Assembly: GCA_963693085.1 (NCBI GenBank) | Contig: OY856413.1 | Span: 466,793,379-466,857,378, forward strand | From: Alisma plantago-aquatica | Lineage: Eukaryota; Streptophyta; Magnoliopsida; Alismatales; Alismataceae | DNA length: 64,000 nucleotides | Reading direction: 5' to 3' | Shown: piece by piece, positions 44,897-59,605 of the stretch | How the letters are laid out: every line of letters begins with the position of its first letter | How positions within the stretch are numbered: the first letter of the stretch is position 1 | Translations under genes and position numbers: made by a program | The notes under the pieces: generated by a model | Seen by the model: the letters and a program-made list of their open reading frames with translations, nothing else | Databases searched by the model: none | Told to the model about the DNA's origin: nothing

Positions 44897-45714
44897 ATTC
44901 AGGGGTCCATGAGAACTTGACCTCCTTCCGAGTCATCTTGGTCAAAGGTAAGGCCAACTCAGAGAAGCCTTTGATAAACTTCCGATAGTAACCAGCTAGA
45001 CTAAGGAAACTGCATATTTCAGATGGGTTTTTCGGAGCATTCCACTTTGTCATAGCTTCTACTTTCGCAGGATTAACAACTATATGACCGACAGAAATCA
45101 CGTGATCGATAAACATAACTTCCTTTATCCAGAACTCACACTTTGAGAATTTTGCATAGAGTTGGTTTTCTCGCAATGTGTTGAGTACAATCTGCAGATG
45201 CTCGCGATGTTGTTCTTACATATCGGAATAAACCAAAATGTCGTCGATAAACACCACTACAAACTTGTCAAGATATGGGCGGAATACTCTATTCATCAGG
45301 TCCATGAATGCAGCAGGGGCATTTGTCAAACCAAAAGGCATGCCCATTGAATTCATAATGCCCATAACATGTTCTGAACACTGTCTTCGGGACATCATCA
45401 TCCTTCAAACGCATTTGGTAGTAACCACTTCGCAGATCCATCTTGGAGAACACGGTGGCAGACTTCAGCTAATTAAATAGGTCATCGATGCACGACAACG
45501 GATAATGGTTCTTCACGGTCACCTAGTTAAGCATGCGGTAGTCCATACACATCCACATTGAACCATCCTTCTTCTTCACGAACAGGACAAGGGCTCCCTA
45601 AGGAGAGACACTGGGGCGGATGAAGCCCATGTCGAGAAGCTCTTCAAGCTACTTCTTCAACTCAGCCAGCTCAGCAGGGGCCAAGCGGTAGGGTGGCTTC
45701 GAGATCGGTGAAGT
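44897..45714 (-). pseudogene. Chromovirus reverse transcriptase
   Basis: Blocks in order: [71 protein letters not shown] (catalytic Asp-Asp) and KCEFWIKEVMFIDHVIS. At least four in-frame TAG codons (45649, 45598, 45523, 45469) interrupt it, plus a frameshift near 45390. It is cut at 44896 by an inserted solo LTR and continues at 41322. Confidence 0.85.
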
Positions 45715-46365
45715 TCAGGGTAATAGCTTGATGGAGAATTCCACCTCGCGAGTTGGCGTCAACCCAGGCAACTCCTCGGGAAAGACATCCGGGAAGTCCT
45801 TCACCACATCAACATGATCTAGAGTAGGAGGTGTAGCATCAAGAACTATGGAGGCTAGGAAAGCTCTACACCCTCGCGAGACAAGCTTTTTAGCTTTAAT
45901 GGCAGAGATGACAAACTGTCGCTCTTCTTGCTTCTTGCCCTTGACACACACTTTTCCTTCATCAGGATGAACCAGTCTAACCTTGGATTCCTCACAGTAA
46001 AAAATTGCTTTATACTTCTTTAAGCAATCCATACCCAAGATGATATCAAAGACAGTCATATCAAGCAAGACAAAATCTGTGAGAAACATCATTTTGGATA
46101 TACAAAGGTCCATGGTAGGTGTTTGGAGGTACGAGGAGCAGATCTTACCACTAGGGGTTTTTACATCTAATACATGATCCATAAACTCAGATTCTATATC
46201 TAACATAGAAGAAAACTGACAAGATATGAAGGTATTGGAGGAGCCAGAATCAAATAGTGCTTTTAAAGGATGCATATTAAGGTACAGGGTAGCTTCAATC
46301 ACTTCATTGCCTTCACCTTCTTCCTCAACATTGAGAGCAAACACTCTCCCATTCCACCTCTCCAC
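45715..46365 (-). pseudogene. Chromovirus aspartic protease and start of RT
   Basis: LFDSGSSNTFIS is the retroviral-type Asp-Ser-Gly active site, followed by VFDIILGMDCLKKYKA, the second conserved protease block. The frame then runs into FPDVFPEELPGLTPTREVEF, the linker that opens gypsy RT. It is closed by a stop at the very start of RT. Confidence 0.85.
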
Positions 46366-46464
46366 TGGAAGACATCTCGGGTTCTGGTTGTTGTTGTTGT
46401 TATTGTTGTTCCGCGGTGGTGGGTTATGTCTCGGCTATTGCGGCTGCTGGGCATTATTCTACCC

Positions 46465-46791
46465 TTACTGGAAATGAGGGAAGTTGGGTCGGATGTGCCC
46501 GACTATGCCGCACTCATGGCAGGTCGGTGGAGGATGGTTGCCATTACGAGTAGGCGCATTGTTGGCAGGACATCTGCCAGGAGGATGGTGGTGATTGCAC
46601 CTATTGCAACGATCATGTCCATGGTTCTCATGCTGGTTTTGATTCTTCCTTTTGTTGTTGAAGCCATTAGAAGATTGAAACCATGGATATGAATCGATGG
46701 CGAGAGCCTTGTCCACCATTTGTTGAAAAGTAAGTGGCAGCTGCAGAATGAGGCTCCGGCCCACATGATAGTTCAAACCTTCCGAGAACAT
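46465..46791 (-). pseudogene. Chromovirus gag C-terminus with zinc knuckle
   Basis: Contains QQMVDKALAIDSYPWFQ and a CCHC-like knuckle, CHECGIVGHIRPNFP. The last Cys of the knuckle is replaced (Phe), so RNA binding is probably lost. Asn/His-rich basic sequence precedes it, as in related gags. Confidence 0.75.
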
Positions 46792-46993
46792 GGTTGCTCT
46801 TCTATCAGCTCCAAGGTCGGTGGCATAACATTCTAGCAGCAGAAATTTCTAAACGTAGTCGACCACGCTCATGCTTCCTTACTTGAGAGTTGAGACTGTA
46901 AAACTCAGCCTCCTTCTTCCTCAGGAAAGCAGGGAAAATATACTTCTCCCTGAACAACTTCATAAACTGGGCCCACTCCATAGAAGAGGTGTC

Positions 46994-47428
46994 CTAAGTG
47001 CGAGCAACACCGTTCCACCAAACGCGTGCCGATCCATCTAGCACGTACATTGTGAACTGAACCTTCTGGTGAGGAGGGCACGCCATACCCTCGAAGGTCT
47101 GATCTAGGGCCAACACCCAGTCATCAGCTTTGTCCACCATGTTAGGCTCACTTTCGCCCTTGAAGTAGGGTGGCTGCATCTCGATGAAGTTAGTGAGGGT
47201 GAACTCCCTCGGCTTGTTGGCAGTAGCAGCTATGGTGCTGAGTTGTCCCATCATGGTGGTGGACAACAAATGATGTAGCATCACCAATTCTTGCTCAGGT
47301 GTGAAAGTGGGAGTACCCGTAGAAGTCTGGTTGACCGCAGGAGTCACAGGAGTGTTGGGGTCGTTAGGGGTTGACTCCTGGTTCACATTGTCGAACAAGT
47401 CACCTCTCCTAAAAATTAGGGTTATCAT
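46994..47428 (-). pseudogene. gag: Chromovirus gag, N-terminal half
   Basis: The open frame contains EFTLTNFIEMQPPYFKGESE, DDWVLALDQTFEGMACPP and VLDGSARVWWNGV, a typical gypsy capsid start. It stops at TAG (46994) in the context A-R-T-stop-D-T-S, where family members have Gln; translation resumes in frame downstream. The rest of gag to 46800 is broken by further stops and shifts. Confidence 0.85.
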
Positions 47429-47686
47429 ATTAGGTTCTCAGGAGTAAAGAATCATAGATGAGAAGAAAATAGAAATAGAGATGAGAAAAGGATAACTAAA
47501 ATGCTATTTCCTAAAAGCATACTATTTCGGGTAATTCGTATTAGCGCAGACCAGAACGATATCATATGGGCATGTGAGTCCTCGTATACCAAGCTAGTGG
47601 TGCGGAGGAAAATTTTGCCAACCCCCGAAACCCTGATCCTTTCTAGACACCCTTACTTCAACTGCATGCCCTAATAATTGCCTAAA

Positions 47687-47699
47687 GGCTCTGATACCA
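47687..47699 (-). promoter_or_regulatory. Primer binding site of the chromovirus
   Basis: The minus strand reads TGGTATCAGAGCC a few bases from the 5' LTR edge; initiator tRNA-Met type. Confidence 0.9.
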
Positions 47700-47702
47700 T
47701 GT

Positions 47703-50700
47703 TGTAAAGAGGCGAGATCACCTCTTTACTAAACTTTAAAGGAAATACAAACATCCACACTTTTAATAAAATTTAGAGACTTTGAGGATGATTGCATAAT
47801 ATTCCAAGTAAATAAGCATGATTCCAGATACATAATAAAATGTCAATAGCAGCAGAAATAAAGAAATAAATAAGCCTTCACATGGCTTTATTGTTTATTA
47901 CAAGAATGATTTCTAAAATAAAAGATAAGATAAGCATGATCTAGCTATAGCAACCTAGCCATCCTTTTCCAAACGCTAAAGATCAACTCCTGAGGGAAGC
48001 TTCCTTCAAGCTTGTCCTTCTCCTTGCACAACATCGACACCTGGGTGGTTGGGAAGACACCCAACAAGAGGAAAAGAGAGAAAAGTATGTGTTACAAGAT
48101 TATTCTAAAAGTGACAAGAAAGTTGTAACAAGTAAAATAGGCTAGGAAATCATCAAAAGATAAAACATCAAGAGTATGAGGCTTTTATTAAGGAAACTTG
48201 CCAATAACAAAAGTAATTAAAGGATTTGCATGTAAATTAATATGTCTACCTAACTAAGTAGGGTTGAGGCACCTACCGGGCCTCCAACCTTAGGTGAGTG
48301 GAGAATAAGACATTCCCAGTCACCTATAATATTATAGGGAGAATTATAAACATTCCCCTAGGGCGATTATATACATGTCCTCTGTGGGTGGTTGTACATA
48401 AGTACCACTACTTTACAATTAAATAGAACATATAACTGCATGCTAGAAAAAGAGTTATGGCAAGATTAATCAAAAGATTTAAATAACATGGCAGTGGGGT
48501 ATGAAAACCCAAACAAGATAATACTACAACTAATTTTGAGGCAATAAACAATTTAGGTTTCAAGATTCAAGGATTAGTTCAGATTAAGCCTCATTAGGGA
48601 ATATGAGTATTGGTATAAAATTTTCCCAACTGAAGGGGGTAGATGCACATACCTTAGCCTCAAGTGTTCTAGAACCCTCTTTCCAACCCTTCACACAAAA
48701 TCAGAACCCACTTTCCCTAACATCGTCATTAGATCTATGAATTAGAATTAGGTATACTCATTAAAGGTTGAAAACCCTAATATTACTAATTTTTTGCACA
48801 AACCATCGAATTAGACTCCGAGAATATCACCATCATCTTAGTTAGGGTTTTCTGATAAAAATGACATATAATATTGTATATTTTGAAGTTATGGACTTTT
48901 AGGGTTAATTTTGGTGATTTTTAGTTAATTAAATCATTCTAAAAATACATTTTCGCAAACATCAAAATCAAAACTCAAAAACATTTTTAATGGATAGATC
49001 TCGTCTTCCTGATTTCAAAACACTATTTATTTTTAATTTTTGACCATTGGAATAATTTATAGAAATTATTTTATTCTGGCCAACCAAAACCTACTACGCA
49101 GGCAAAGCATGAGGGAGAGAGAGCTAGCGAGAGAGAGATACAGAGAGTGGGTGGTCCCGCATCTCTGGGACCTATCCATCGCTGCAGGTGTGGGCCGGGT
49201 CAACGTTTGGTCAAAGGCGGGCAAGAAGGAGCAAAAGGACGAGGATGCCCCTCGCACAAAAAACACACAAAGAAAAAATGACCAGGGGTGATTTGGTAAA
49301 ATGACAGGGAGTCATCTTCCTCCCCGTGCCAAGGTAACGAGCCACGAGCAGCTTGCTTGGGCTCAATTTGGGCAAAAACGACACACACCACCAAATTCGA
49401 TGCTTAGGTGCTTAAAAGAAAGAAGAAGAAGAGAGGAATCTAGTGGTACCTTGTATTAGAACGGAGGCAAAGCGAGCAGAACACGAGGGGCACCGCAAGG
49501 TCAGGGGCAACTGATGGTTAGATGGAGGTCAAGACATCCACAAAACTCGAAATTGAAGGCACGGGCGAGATGCTAAGGTGATGGCGGTCCTAGGGGCATA
49601 GATATATATAGGCAAGGGACCCCGAGTTAGGGTTGGACTAGGTGGAGGTAGAGGGTGGCGGCACCCATGTTGAGCATTTCTCAAATCTTCACAAAAACCC
49701 AAAATATTTAGGATAAAATGGAATGGAATTCAATGAAGAATCCAACGAACCAAAAATTAGCAAAATCCATCGAGTATATCTCCAGATATATTGATTTAAA
49801 AATAGGGAAGCAAAGAACATGTTTCCTCTTTCTTTTAGAGGATGAAGATGACCGCGGGTCATCAGATCAGTGAACCTGGGTTCACGAAGGACCCTGGGCC
49901 GTCTGATCTCATGGATGGGATAAAGAATTGATTCCTTGTTGCATTAAAATTCGACCAAAGTGTCATTTAAATTCTAAATGTTTTTCTCTCTCCTCGTTTG
50001 GAGGCCCAAACAACATCCAAAAATTACCAAATTTTATATTATGACTGATTTTGACACTTAGAATCCAAATATGGAGTTATATTTTCCTTTTGAGGAAGTT
50101 TTTTAGGTTAGATAATTAATATGCCATTTTCTCTTTCCTCCTTCAAAAGAGGTGATAACATTGCTTAAAATTTGTGTAACTTCACCCATAAGTCTCCCTA
50201 AGGGATTAGAACATGATTTCGTAATTATATTTACAAGTTGAGATTATTTGTTTATTTATTAAATAAATAGAAGATTCTACACACTTTCTCTCTCCTATTT
50301 TACTCATTATTCACACATTATCCAAATTAGTTGTAAATTTTCCCAAAGGCTTATTTTTATGTCTAGAATACGAATTTGGAGTTATTTTTCTGATTTGAGA
50401 GCATACGTATTTTATTTCACTTTATTGGCCTATTTCCTATTTTCTTTTGATAATGACATTAATATTTACATTTATGTTCCACTTTAAATGATACTTGGCC
50501 CTTAAGTTACTTTTTGGTCAAGAAAACGAATTTGAGTGTCAAATTATCCTTGTGGGTTTCCAATTATAATTTTTGGTGCAATATCTTTCTCATTATCCTC
50601 TTTTATCCATTAAATCCCATATTACTTCTAATTATTGCATTTATCTTCTCCTTTATATAAAATTCGGATTTTCTCTTATTTATCTTATTCTAGGAAGTGA

Positions 50701-50951
50701 TAGAAAGTTCTAGGACTAAATATCTTATTCTTTTTATTGCTTAGTGTACAATTTGCACTTTAGACCCATTATCTAAAATCTAACTGAGGCATATGTGCAT
50801 ACAACCCTATATTAAGAATATATGGGAAACAATTATCCAATAACCATCATAATTCCACTAAATCAAATACAAAGACATATGGGATGAAAATGAAGGAAAA
50901 ACTTATAGAAAAGGGTACAAAGTGGTAAATAATGGATTTCAGTATGTTACA
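47703..50951 (-). repeat. 5' LTR of the chromovirus (3,249 bp)
   Basis: Same ends as the left LTR, without the LINE insertion. Alignment by eye shows scattered substitutions and small indels throughout. Confidence 0.93.
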
Positions 50952-50956
50952 CTAAT

Positions 50957-51030
50957 TACATCTCAAAAGATTAGAACAAGGTTCTAAGAACATGATTGGT
51001 TACCCAAATACTCAGGTCAGGCATCTTACA
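50957..51030 (-). mobile_element. Solo LTR, second part (5' tip)
   Basis: Continuation of the solo LTR after the chromovirus insertion and its CTAAT duplication. It ends ACTCAGGTCAGGCATCTTACA, the inverse of a TGTAAGATGCCTGACC start. Confidence 0.7.
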
Positions 51031-51744
51031 ATATTTTTGATTTGAGTATACATATGAATACATACATTTTTAGGATTCTCATTTTAATTCCTAGATATTT
51101 ATCTCAAATAGATGCTAATATCCCACTTATTGAAACCTAAACAAAAATATAAATCTACTATCTAGTACTCATCAAAACTAATCATCAAACATTTGAAATA
51201 AATATTTTACATTAAACCACATATTTTCCCATGTCCATAGCATTTTGGGACAATTCCTGGGTAGTGGAGATGTTTATAACATATTTCTAAGATTTGGTCT
51301 ATTGGGAACATATAAGGTAATTGCCTAAATAAGGTTATTGTAGGTTGTGGATTAATGATCTGATAGCCAAGAAAGATCCATGTACCTCTAAGAGGGGGTT
51401 GTGGCTTTCATGTAATTTAGTCAGTCTCATGATCCAATCTCTGGTGGTGTTATCACACATGGTTGGGTCATACTAGTTGGTCCCACTCTTGCTCGGATCC
51501 CAGTCAACCTTCTTTTTTATTATAATATCTTCATCCAAGAGTTCAACTCATCATTATATCCATGTTACTGTGGTGAGAGATCATAGGAGTTATACATTTC
51601 AAGTCGATCCAAATATTATGCCATGGGCTTCATAATATGTTGTCATGAAATTTGGCTTCTCCATGTCTGACGATGGAATTCGAAGCTTGGAACCAAGGTA
51701 TCTCTATGTGCCTTTCCATTATGGTCAAAGAGGAAGGTGGAGGG
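51031..51744. other. Unassigned sequence between the gypsy nest and the copia element
   Basis: No recognisable protein or element end. It may belong to an older element interrupted by the copia insertion. Confidence 0.35.
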
Positions 51745-53980
51745 TGTTGGTATGTATGCCCAAAGAGTCAATCATGTGATGATTGTAATGGCATAAATTG
51801 TAAATGATTTGATTAATTAATAAAAGGCAAGCTTCCAATTTATTCTGTTGGATTGAAGTTATGAGATAATGATGTAACATTATAAATGTATAGAGAATTA
51901 TATTACTTAATGATGTATGTATTCAAGTTACTATCCTTGTGGATGATATCATACATATGTTAGGAGTACATATACATATTCTCATTATGTCCCTGAATAG
52001 TTGTTATTGTGGAAGGTTGATAGACAACAATTCCACATAAGATCAAAGTGTGAGTTGGTTGATGACTAAATCTCATTAGTCATGATATGGCAATATCAAA
52101 CCAAGAACACAGATACATGTTAGAGAATAGTGTATCAGATAGACCATTGTGAGACTGACACATGGAAGCCATCATCATGGAAGTCGTAGTCATCTCTCAT
52201 AGTGATGGTGGTGGTTATGGTTCTTAGACCTAAAAACACTACACTCATCACATGTTGTTGGATACACTTTGAAATCATCAAACGTAGTCCTAAAACATGG
52301 GTTGTTATAACAATGATGATTGTGTGAGTTTGACACATGGGGACTGACTATGAGTGATAGAGATAGAATTTGTCCCTTCTACATGAGTATGATATCCAAA
52401 GCCTCTTGATTAGCCAGACTAAGAAAAGTATGGCCATACGTATGTGAGTCAATATGTGATATTGAGCTTACATATATCTCATGCAGTGTGCTCTGGTTCA
52501 AGGAACAAGATTGAATAATAAAGAGAATGACTTCTCCTTGCCTCTAGTTCAATCTGGATATCAATGACAAAGGAACTATACAAACATTATAACACCATAC
52601 ACAAATTGTTGGTTGAAGTTGCTCTCTAACTTTCCATTCACTCGGATAGCATTGATGTGCGACTAGGCACCACTCTTTGCTTGTGATGTCATAAGTTGTT
52701 ATGGACATTCACTACCAACATGATATAGAACATATAGAGTCACACACATAAGAAACTCACCTAGAATGAGTTTAGATCTTGAATGACAATTGAATTAAGT
52801 ACTAAAGTATTTAGGTATTTGATTCGTGCAACAAACAACCTGAAAACACTACTAGATGGACATCTCAAGGGTTGAGACGGGTGTCTGGAGAGTGCCAAAC
52901 GACTGTCTCAAGTGTTGAGATGGGCGTCTGGAGAGTCAAGGTTGATTTGAGTTAAAATTGGTTAAGAAGCAAAACAACCCAACTGACTGGCTCGACTCAG
53001 GTCACCAGAAGACAGTCTGGGTGACCGAGACAGACGTCTCACATGGGCAAGATGGTCCATTTCGATTAAGGGAAGGTTCTGGACATTTCTCTATTTGTTT
53101 TGTTTGTACATTACTTATTGTGCAAGGAAATCAATGTCCAACATTGATGTCAATTGGATTGCCAATTTTGTGTAAAATTGGAAAGTGCAAAATGACTATC
53201 TCACTTAGAGAAGATGAATGTATCGTGTACCAGATGATTGTCTTACTAAGCGTGATGACCGTCTTGGCTATTGTAGGTTGTGAAACTTCCAGATTTTTTT
53301 CAAAATTTTTAAATCTTTTAGTCCTTTCCAATCCCACACAGATTGGAAACCTTGACCATGGACTCTACTATAAATAGAGGGGTACTAGGGGATTCCTAGA
53401 GTACAACATAGATAACTGAGAATTAATTTCTCTGACAAACATTGTCCTCTTTGGTTGTGGTAATCACAAGAGCCCCAAAAAGTCCTATCCGACTAGGGAG
53501 GGATAGCTAAGGGAGAGAAACAACTGAGGATCATTATTGTGGGAGAGAAGGTTGGTGACTAGCACACCAACGGGAGTGACAACTCCTTCCTGTACATTCT
53601 AGTAGGATGACGAGAGTTCTAGTTGGTCTGTGTGGACTACTCTAGAGGTAGGAGTCCTTTGGCTGCTGCTAAGAGGGCAACATCAACTAACAGTCTGTGG
53701 CGAGATCAGAGGAGCCGTTATAGTAGTTGTCTGAGTTTACTATCCGTAGAGGAGCAGTCAGACAAGTCTTAGTGCAACTAGGAGATGTAAAGGCATCATT
53801 CAAGACACAATGTGCATCTACATCAATGAGGATTATCGCTATACTTGCAATAGGACCAGGTATATCTTTGTGAAACCATCCTTCCCATTGCATACTTATT
53901 GACACGATCTGCTAGTTAATGGAAAATATGTAAGTAAATTTTTTATTTATTCTACCTATTTGATGTCATATTTTCCAACA
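51745..53980 (+). repeat. 5' LTR of the copia element (2,236 bp)
   Basis: TG...CA ends. Contains clusters of short GTCTC/GAGAC words (GACTGTCTCAAGTGTTGAGA, GGGTGACCGAGACAGACGTC) between 52860 and 53050, and a TATA box at 53369. Confidence 0.88.
53369..53376 (+). promoter_or_regulatory. TATA box of the copia LTR
   Basis: TATAAATA in CTACTATAAATAGAGG. In the right LTR the same place reads CTACTATGAATAG, a broken box. Confidence 0.6.
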
Positions 53981-53981
53981 G

Positions 53982-53994
53982 TGGTATCAGAGCC
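53982..53994 (+). promoter_or_regulatory. Primer binding site of the copia element
   Basis: TGGTATCAGAGCC two bases after the LTR end; tRNA-Met type. Confidence 0.88.
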
Positions 53995-54130
53995 ACATCA
54001 ATTAATTATGTTTTGGGATAATCAATATGATCATATTTTGGTTTTATCATGTTTATTTATTGCATGCGATGCAAATATTTAAATAGGTTAATGTGCATGT
54101 TTGTCTAATAACCACATAAAAAACCCAAAT

Positions 54131-54158
54131 GAATATATATATATATATATATATATAC
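54131..54158. repeat. (AT)n tract left of MITE W
   Basis: Short AT run abutting the left TIR of the MITE at 54159. Confidence 0.9.
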
Positions 54159-55911
<1,753 letters not shown>

Positions 55912-56640
55912 AAATGTCAAACACAAAAAATGTTCAAATTGCGACCAGTCATTTAGAAGGAAAAAATGGGATAAAGTTCCACAATTGGTTAAGGACTTTG
56001 AGAAATGTTGTCATCAATGAGCAAAAGCTCTATGTCCTTGATAGACCAATGCTACAGGAACCCACTCGAAAGGCACCTAAGGCTAAATGGATGCTTATTG
56101 GTAGCATGCAAATGATTCCATAGACATTTCAATACCTAATTCTCTATTGTATGAACTATGAGTAGCACTAACAACATGAAAGCATGCACATTCTCAAGAT
56201 GGTAACACATATTAAGAATCATGTAAAGCATAGAAGGTACAATGTCTCTAAAGCACTAATTGAGTGCAAACTAACAAAGGGAGGTTCAGTAGAACCCCAT
56301 GTGTTCAATATGATTGGACATGTGGAATCATTGTGATTTCTTTTAGGTCAAGAATTGACCATGAATATGATTATGCAAGCATTGCATGAATCATATAGTC
56401 AATTTATCAAATGCTTGGCATGTTGATGCCATAGCAAGGAAGAAGGACAAATCCATGATGATGATTAGTGGAAGTGAGTCCTAGGGCAAAGGCAAGGCTA
56501 AGAAGTTTTCTAAGGCTAAGCTTAAGTCCATGTCTTCCACACTCAAGTTATGGAGAAGGGTAAGTGTAAAAGGAATATGTCCTTTTCACTTAAAGGATAA
56601 AGTACCACCATTGTCACTTGTTTGTACATTAGAAAGTAAT
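55912..56640 (+). pseudogene. Copia gag remnant
   Basis: It opens MSNTKNVQIATSHLEGKNGI, then FHNWLRTLRNVVINEQKLYV and LDRPMLQEP, matching the start of copia gags (a substrate-like G-x-N-[FY]-x-x-W-L motif). It is open to 56123 and then broken; ALHESYSQFIKC near 56380 is a later gag block. Not functional. Confidence 0.7.
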
Positions 56641-57099
56641 TATCCCCTTCAAAGAGGATCTCAAGAAGAAGATAGAGATAGAGATCTCCACTTCAGGACC
56701 TAAGAAAAGGTAAGCTAGAACTAGACAGAGAAAGGGTTGCTGCCTTTATAGTTGGGAGCTGTCATTCATGGGGGCATAATAGAATTGGTTGTTGTGTACT
56801 TGCCATTGATGAAAATGATATGTTTCATTTTAAAAGATATGATCTCTTATGGCAATATCCTATGTCTTACAAACTATACTTGATAGTTGTAAAGACAAAT
56901 GTGTATGACACATATACTGAATGACTTGATAACTCAAAGCCTATAGCACTGTCACCTAGAGTGCATAAACGAGAAATCCATTTTTAGAATCCATATGATA
57001 ATTATCTAGACTCTTTTGGTTATTGAACCAATAGATACATGCATGTCTTATTTGTTATGAAATATGAAAAAAACATCTTCACTAGATGTAGTGGGAGAT

Positions 57100-57500
57100 C
57101 AACTATTCCATTAGGACTAGTACATACTAAGGTACATAGACCTTTTTAGAATGAATGCTAAAGGTAGTTATTACAAGTACCTCATTATATTTACAGACGT
57201 GATAAGTAGATATTTGTATTTAATGAAATACAAGTATGAATCTCTTGAAGTGTTCAAGAAGACCATGAATGAAGTATGTAACTTGGTAAAGTATCAAGAT
57301 ACATTGATAATATCAATGTTGAAATATTTTAACCAAGAGTTTGAGGACTTTCTGGAGAGATCGTGATAGTGCATCACAATGAACACCTGAAACATATTGA
57401 TGTCTCTGTCTGATCTTAAAATTTCTTTTGGGTACATGCTTTACACTAAAAACAATGTACCGTATAAAATGGTTCAAAAGTGACCGTATTAGATATGGCA
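57100..57500 (+). pseudogene. Copia integrase remnant
   Basis: YYKYLIIFTDVISRYLYLMK and YESLEVFKKTMNEV correspond to the copia integrase core near the first catalytic Asp (here FTDV). FNQEFEDFLE matches the block after the second Asp, but the Asp-Arg-Gly motif itself is degraded. Confidence 0.75.
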
Positions 57501-57599
57501 TGGGAGGAGTCCCGATATGTCTTTTATAGTGATTAGGATTGAAGGCATATATAAGAAAATTGTTTCTTATAAGCTTTGGTCACAAAATCATATAAATGT

Positions 57600-59605
57600 T
57601 ATTTTGTTAAAGACTACTCTTATCCCAATCCGAAAACAAAGTGTTTGTTAGTCTAGTTGATTGCATTCCTAAAAGGGAGCTTAGTGCCAAAGGAATTAGT
57701 GGGAGCAAAAGTAGAACTCAAAATGTTCGAGATAAACAAGAAAACATTGAACCTAAAGAGGTACAATAGGAACATAGAGAATCACAAGCTGTTGTGGAAT
57801 CTCAAAGTTCCTTATGTAAATGCAGAACTCATAGTTATAGTAGAACACACCTTGAATTTGAAAGATTATGATATCTTATAATTTAAAGGTAGTGAGTTGA
57901 TCATAGAGATAAGTCAACAACCTACCTAGAAGCTACTAAGGAATCAAATGCTGAAAAATGGCTTGAGACCATAAGATCAAGGATGGACTCCATGTAAACC
58001 AACAAGGTATGACCTTGGTGGATCTACCTAAAGGGGTAAAATCCATTGGGTGCATTTGGGTCTCTATAAGAAGACCAACATGGAAGGGTAGATTGGCTAC
58101 AAAATATTTTCAAACTAGTTCAAGGTGTCAAACATGATGAGTTCTTTTCACTAGTTACCTTGGTTAAATCCATCGGGGTCATGCTTGTTGTTGTAGCTTA
58201 TTATGACTAGTGAGATTTTGCATATGGATGTTAAAACCAAATTACTTAATTGGAATAATTAAGAGGATGTGCAAGCGACACAACCTAATGGTTTTACAAA
58301 TCCATTAATACAAATAAAGTCTATAAGCTACAAAAGTCAATTTGTGGATTGAAGCAAGCATCTTAGACCTGGAACCTTCTATTTGACAAGACAGTCAAAG
58401 TGTTTGACTTGAGTCAGAATGAAGATGGAATCGGTGATTATAAAAGATTTAGTGGGAGCATATTTATGTTCCACATAATGATGGGGAATAACATCCTTAT
58501 CCTACAAATGTTAAAACCTAACAAGGAACATACCTTCTATATGAAGGGTTTAGGCAAAGCATCCTATGTGACAGGGATCGAGGTCTAAAGAGATAGATCT
58601 AGAAAGCTTCTTGACCTAAGTAAGAGCACATACATTTACAAGATGATGATGGGTTCAACATGCAAGACTCAGTGAGAGAAAACTTGTCCATGTTCCATGT
58701 ATTTAGTGTTTCAAGAGCCTAGTATCCCAGTTCTTATGAAGAATAGGAACACATCAATAGATGCCATATGCATTCGTAATTTGATCTATTTTGAATGCAA
58801 TGTAATGTACTTATATTGTTATCTCATATGTATTGGAGATGACGAGAGGATGTCCCATTATCTTGTATGTATTGGACATGATGAGAGGATAACCGTTATC
58901 TCGTACGTATGGGATACAACGAGAGGATATCCAATCCTCTCATATGTATTTGACATGATGAAAAGACATATATATACCTAGCAATCTAGTATGTATTGGA
59001 CATAATGAGAGGGTATATGTCAGATACCAGTGAGAGTCACTAGACTACCATAAAGAACATCCTTAGGTGCTTGAGAAGCACTTAAAAGGATTAGTTCCTT
59101 GGTTATGGTAATAAGGAAGAGTTGATGTAAAGGGTTACACCCATGAAAGCTTTTAAACTGACAAAATTATTGCATCTAAATTTATGTTTGACATCAAATG
59201 AGAACTGTAAGTTAGAAAGGGTTATGAGATAATGATAGTTGTTCAAATTCACAAAAGAAGCTGAGTATCTCTGTGCTATAAGAACAACAAAGGACATTGT
59301 ATGGATCAAGAAGTTCATATGGGTAAACTTGTGTGAGATTCCAAACCATTGATGACATAGTAGAAATACTGATGACAACAATGGAGCTACTAGTTAGGCT
59401 GGGAATCTCATATAGTATACTACAACACTTCCATCTCATAAGAATAGTCGTCTAGTGAAGAGATGTGAAAATTGCAAAATACCGACTTAAAGAAAACATT
59501 GCTAGACCTGCTATAAAAGCACTAGTGCAGCAGAAACATGATAGACATGTTAGGTCACTCAGAATAGGATTCATGGGTGATTGGATCTAAGTGCAAGTGA
59601 GAGTT
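57600..59605 (+). pseudogene. Copia RT and RNase H remnants
   Basis: Fragments in several frames: LHMDVKTKLLN (RT block normally containing DVKTAFL) near 58230, GFTNPL near 58290, and VFDLSQNEDG near 58400. The RNase H end is GFMGDWI and a stop near 59585, the usual last residues of copia pol just before the 3' LTR. The frame is broken many times. Confidence 0.7.
58815..59015 (+). repeat. About 40-bp degenerate tandem repeat inside copia RNase H
   Basis: Four to five units of ATGTATTGGACATGATGAGA followed by GGATA and variable text. Confidence 0.85.

Larger units (their letters stand above)
35892..50951 (-). mobile_element. Tekay/Del-like Ty3/gypsy chromovirus, full-length but decayed
   Basis: LTRs at 35892-39316 and 47703-50951 are flanked by the 5-bp duplication CTAAT (35887-35891, 50952-50956). 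The PBS beside the right LTR and the polypurine tract beside the left LTR show that it reads leftward. In transcription order it has gag, CCHC knuckle, protease, RT, RNase H, integrase and a chromodomain-like tail, each broken by stops or frameshifts. A 3.56-kb solo LTR splits RT/RNase H. Clade assignment rests on the C-terminal ILDSRVKQLKNKEIELVKVL motif and gene order. The LTRs differ clearly, at roughly a few percent by eye, so it is older than the gag-only element. Confidence 0.93.

Noticed and set aside
31902..51030. 5-bp target duplication around the large solo LTR
   Set aside because: The flanks read GAAAT and ATATT, which do not match. The solo LTR call rests on end and block similarity instead.
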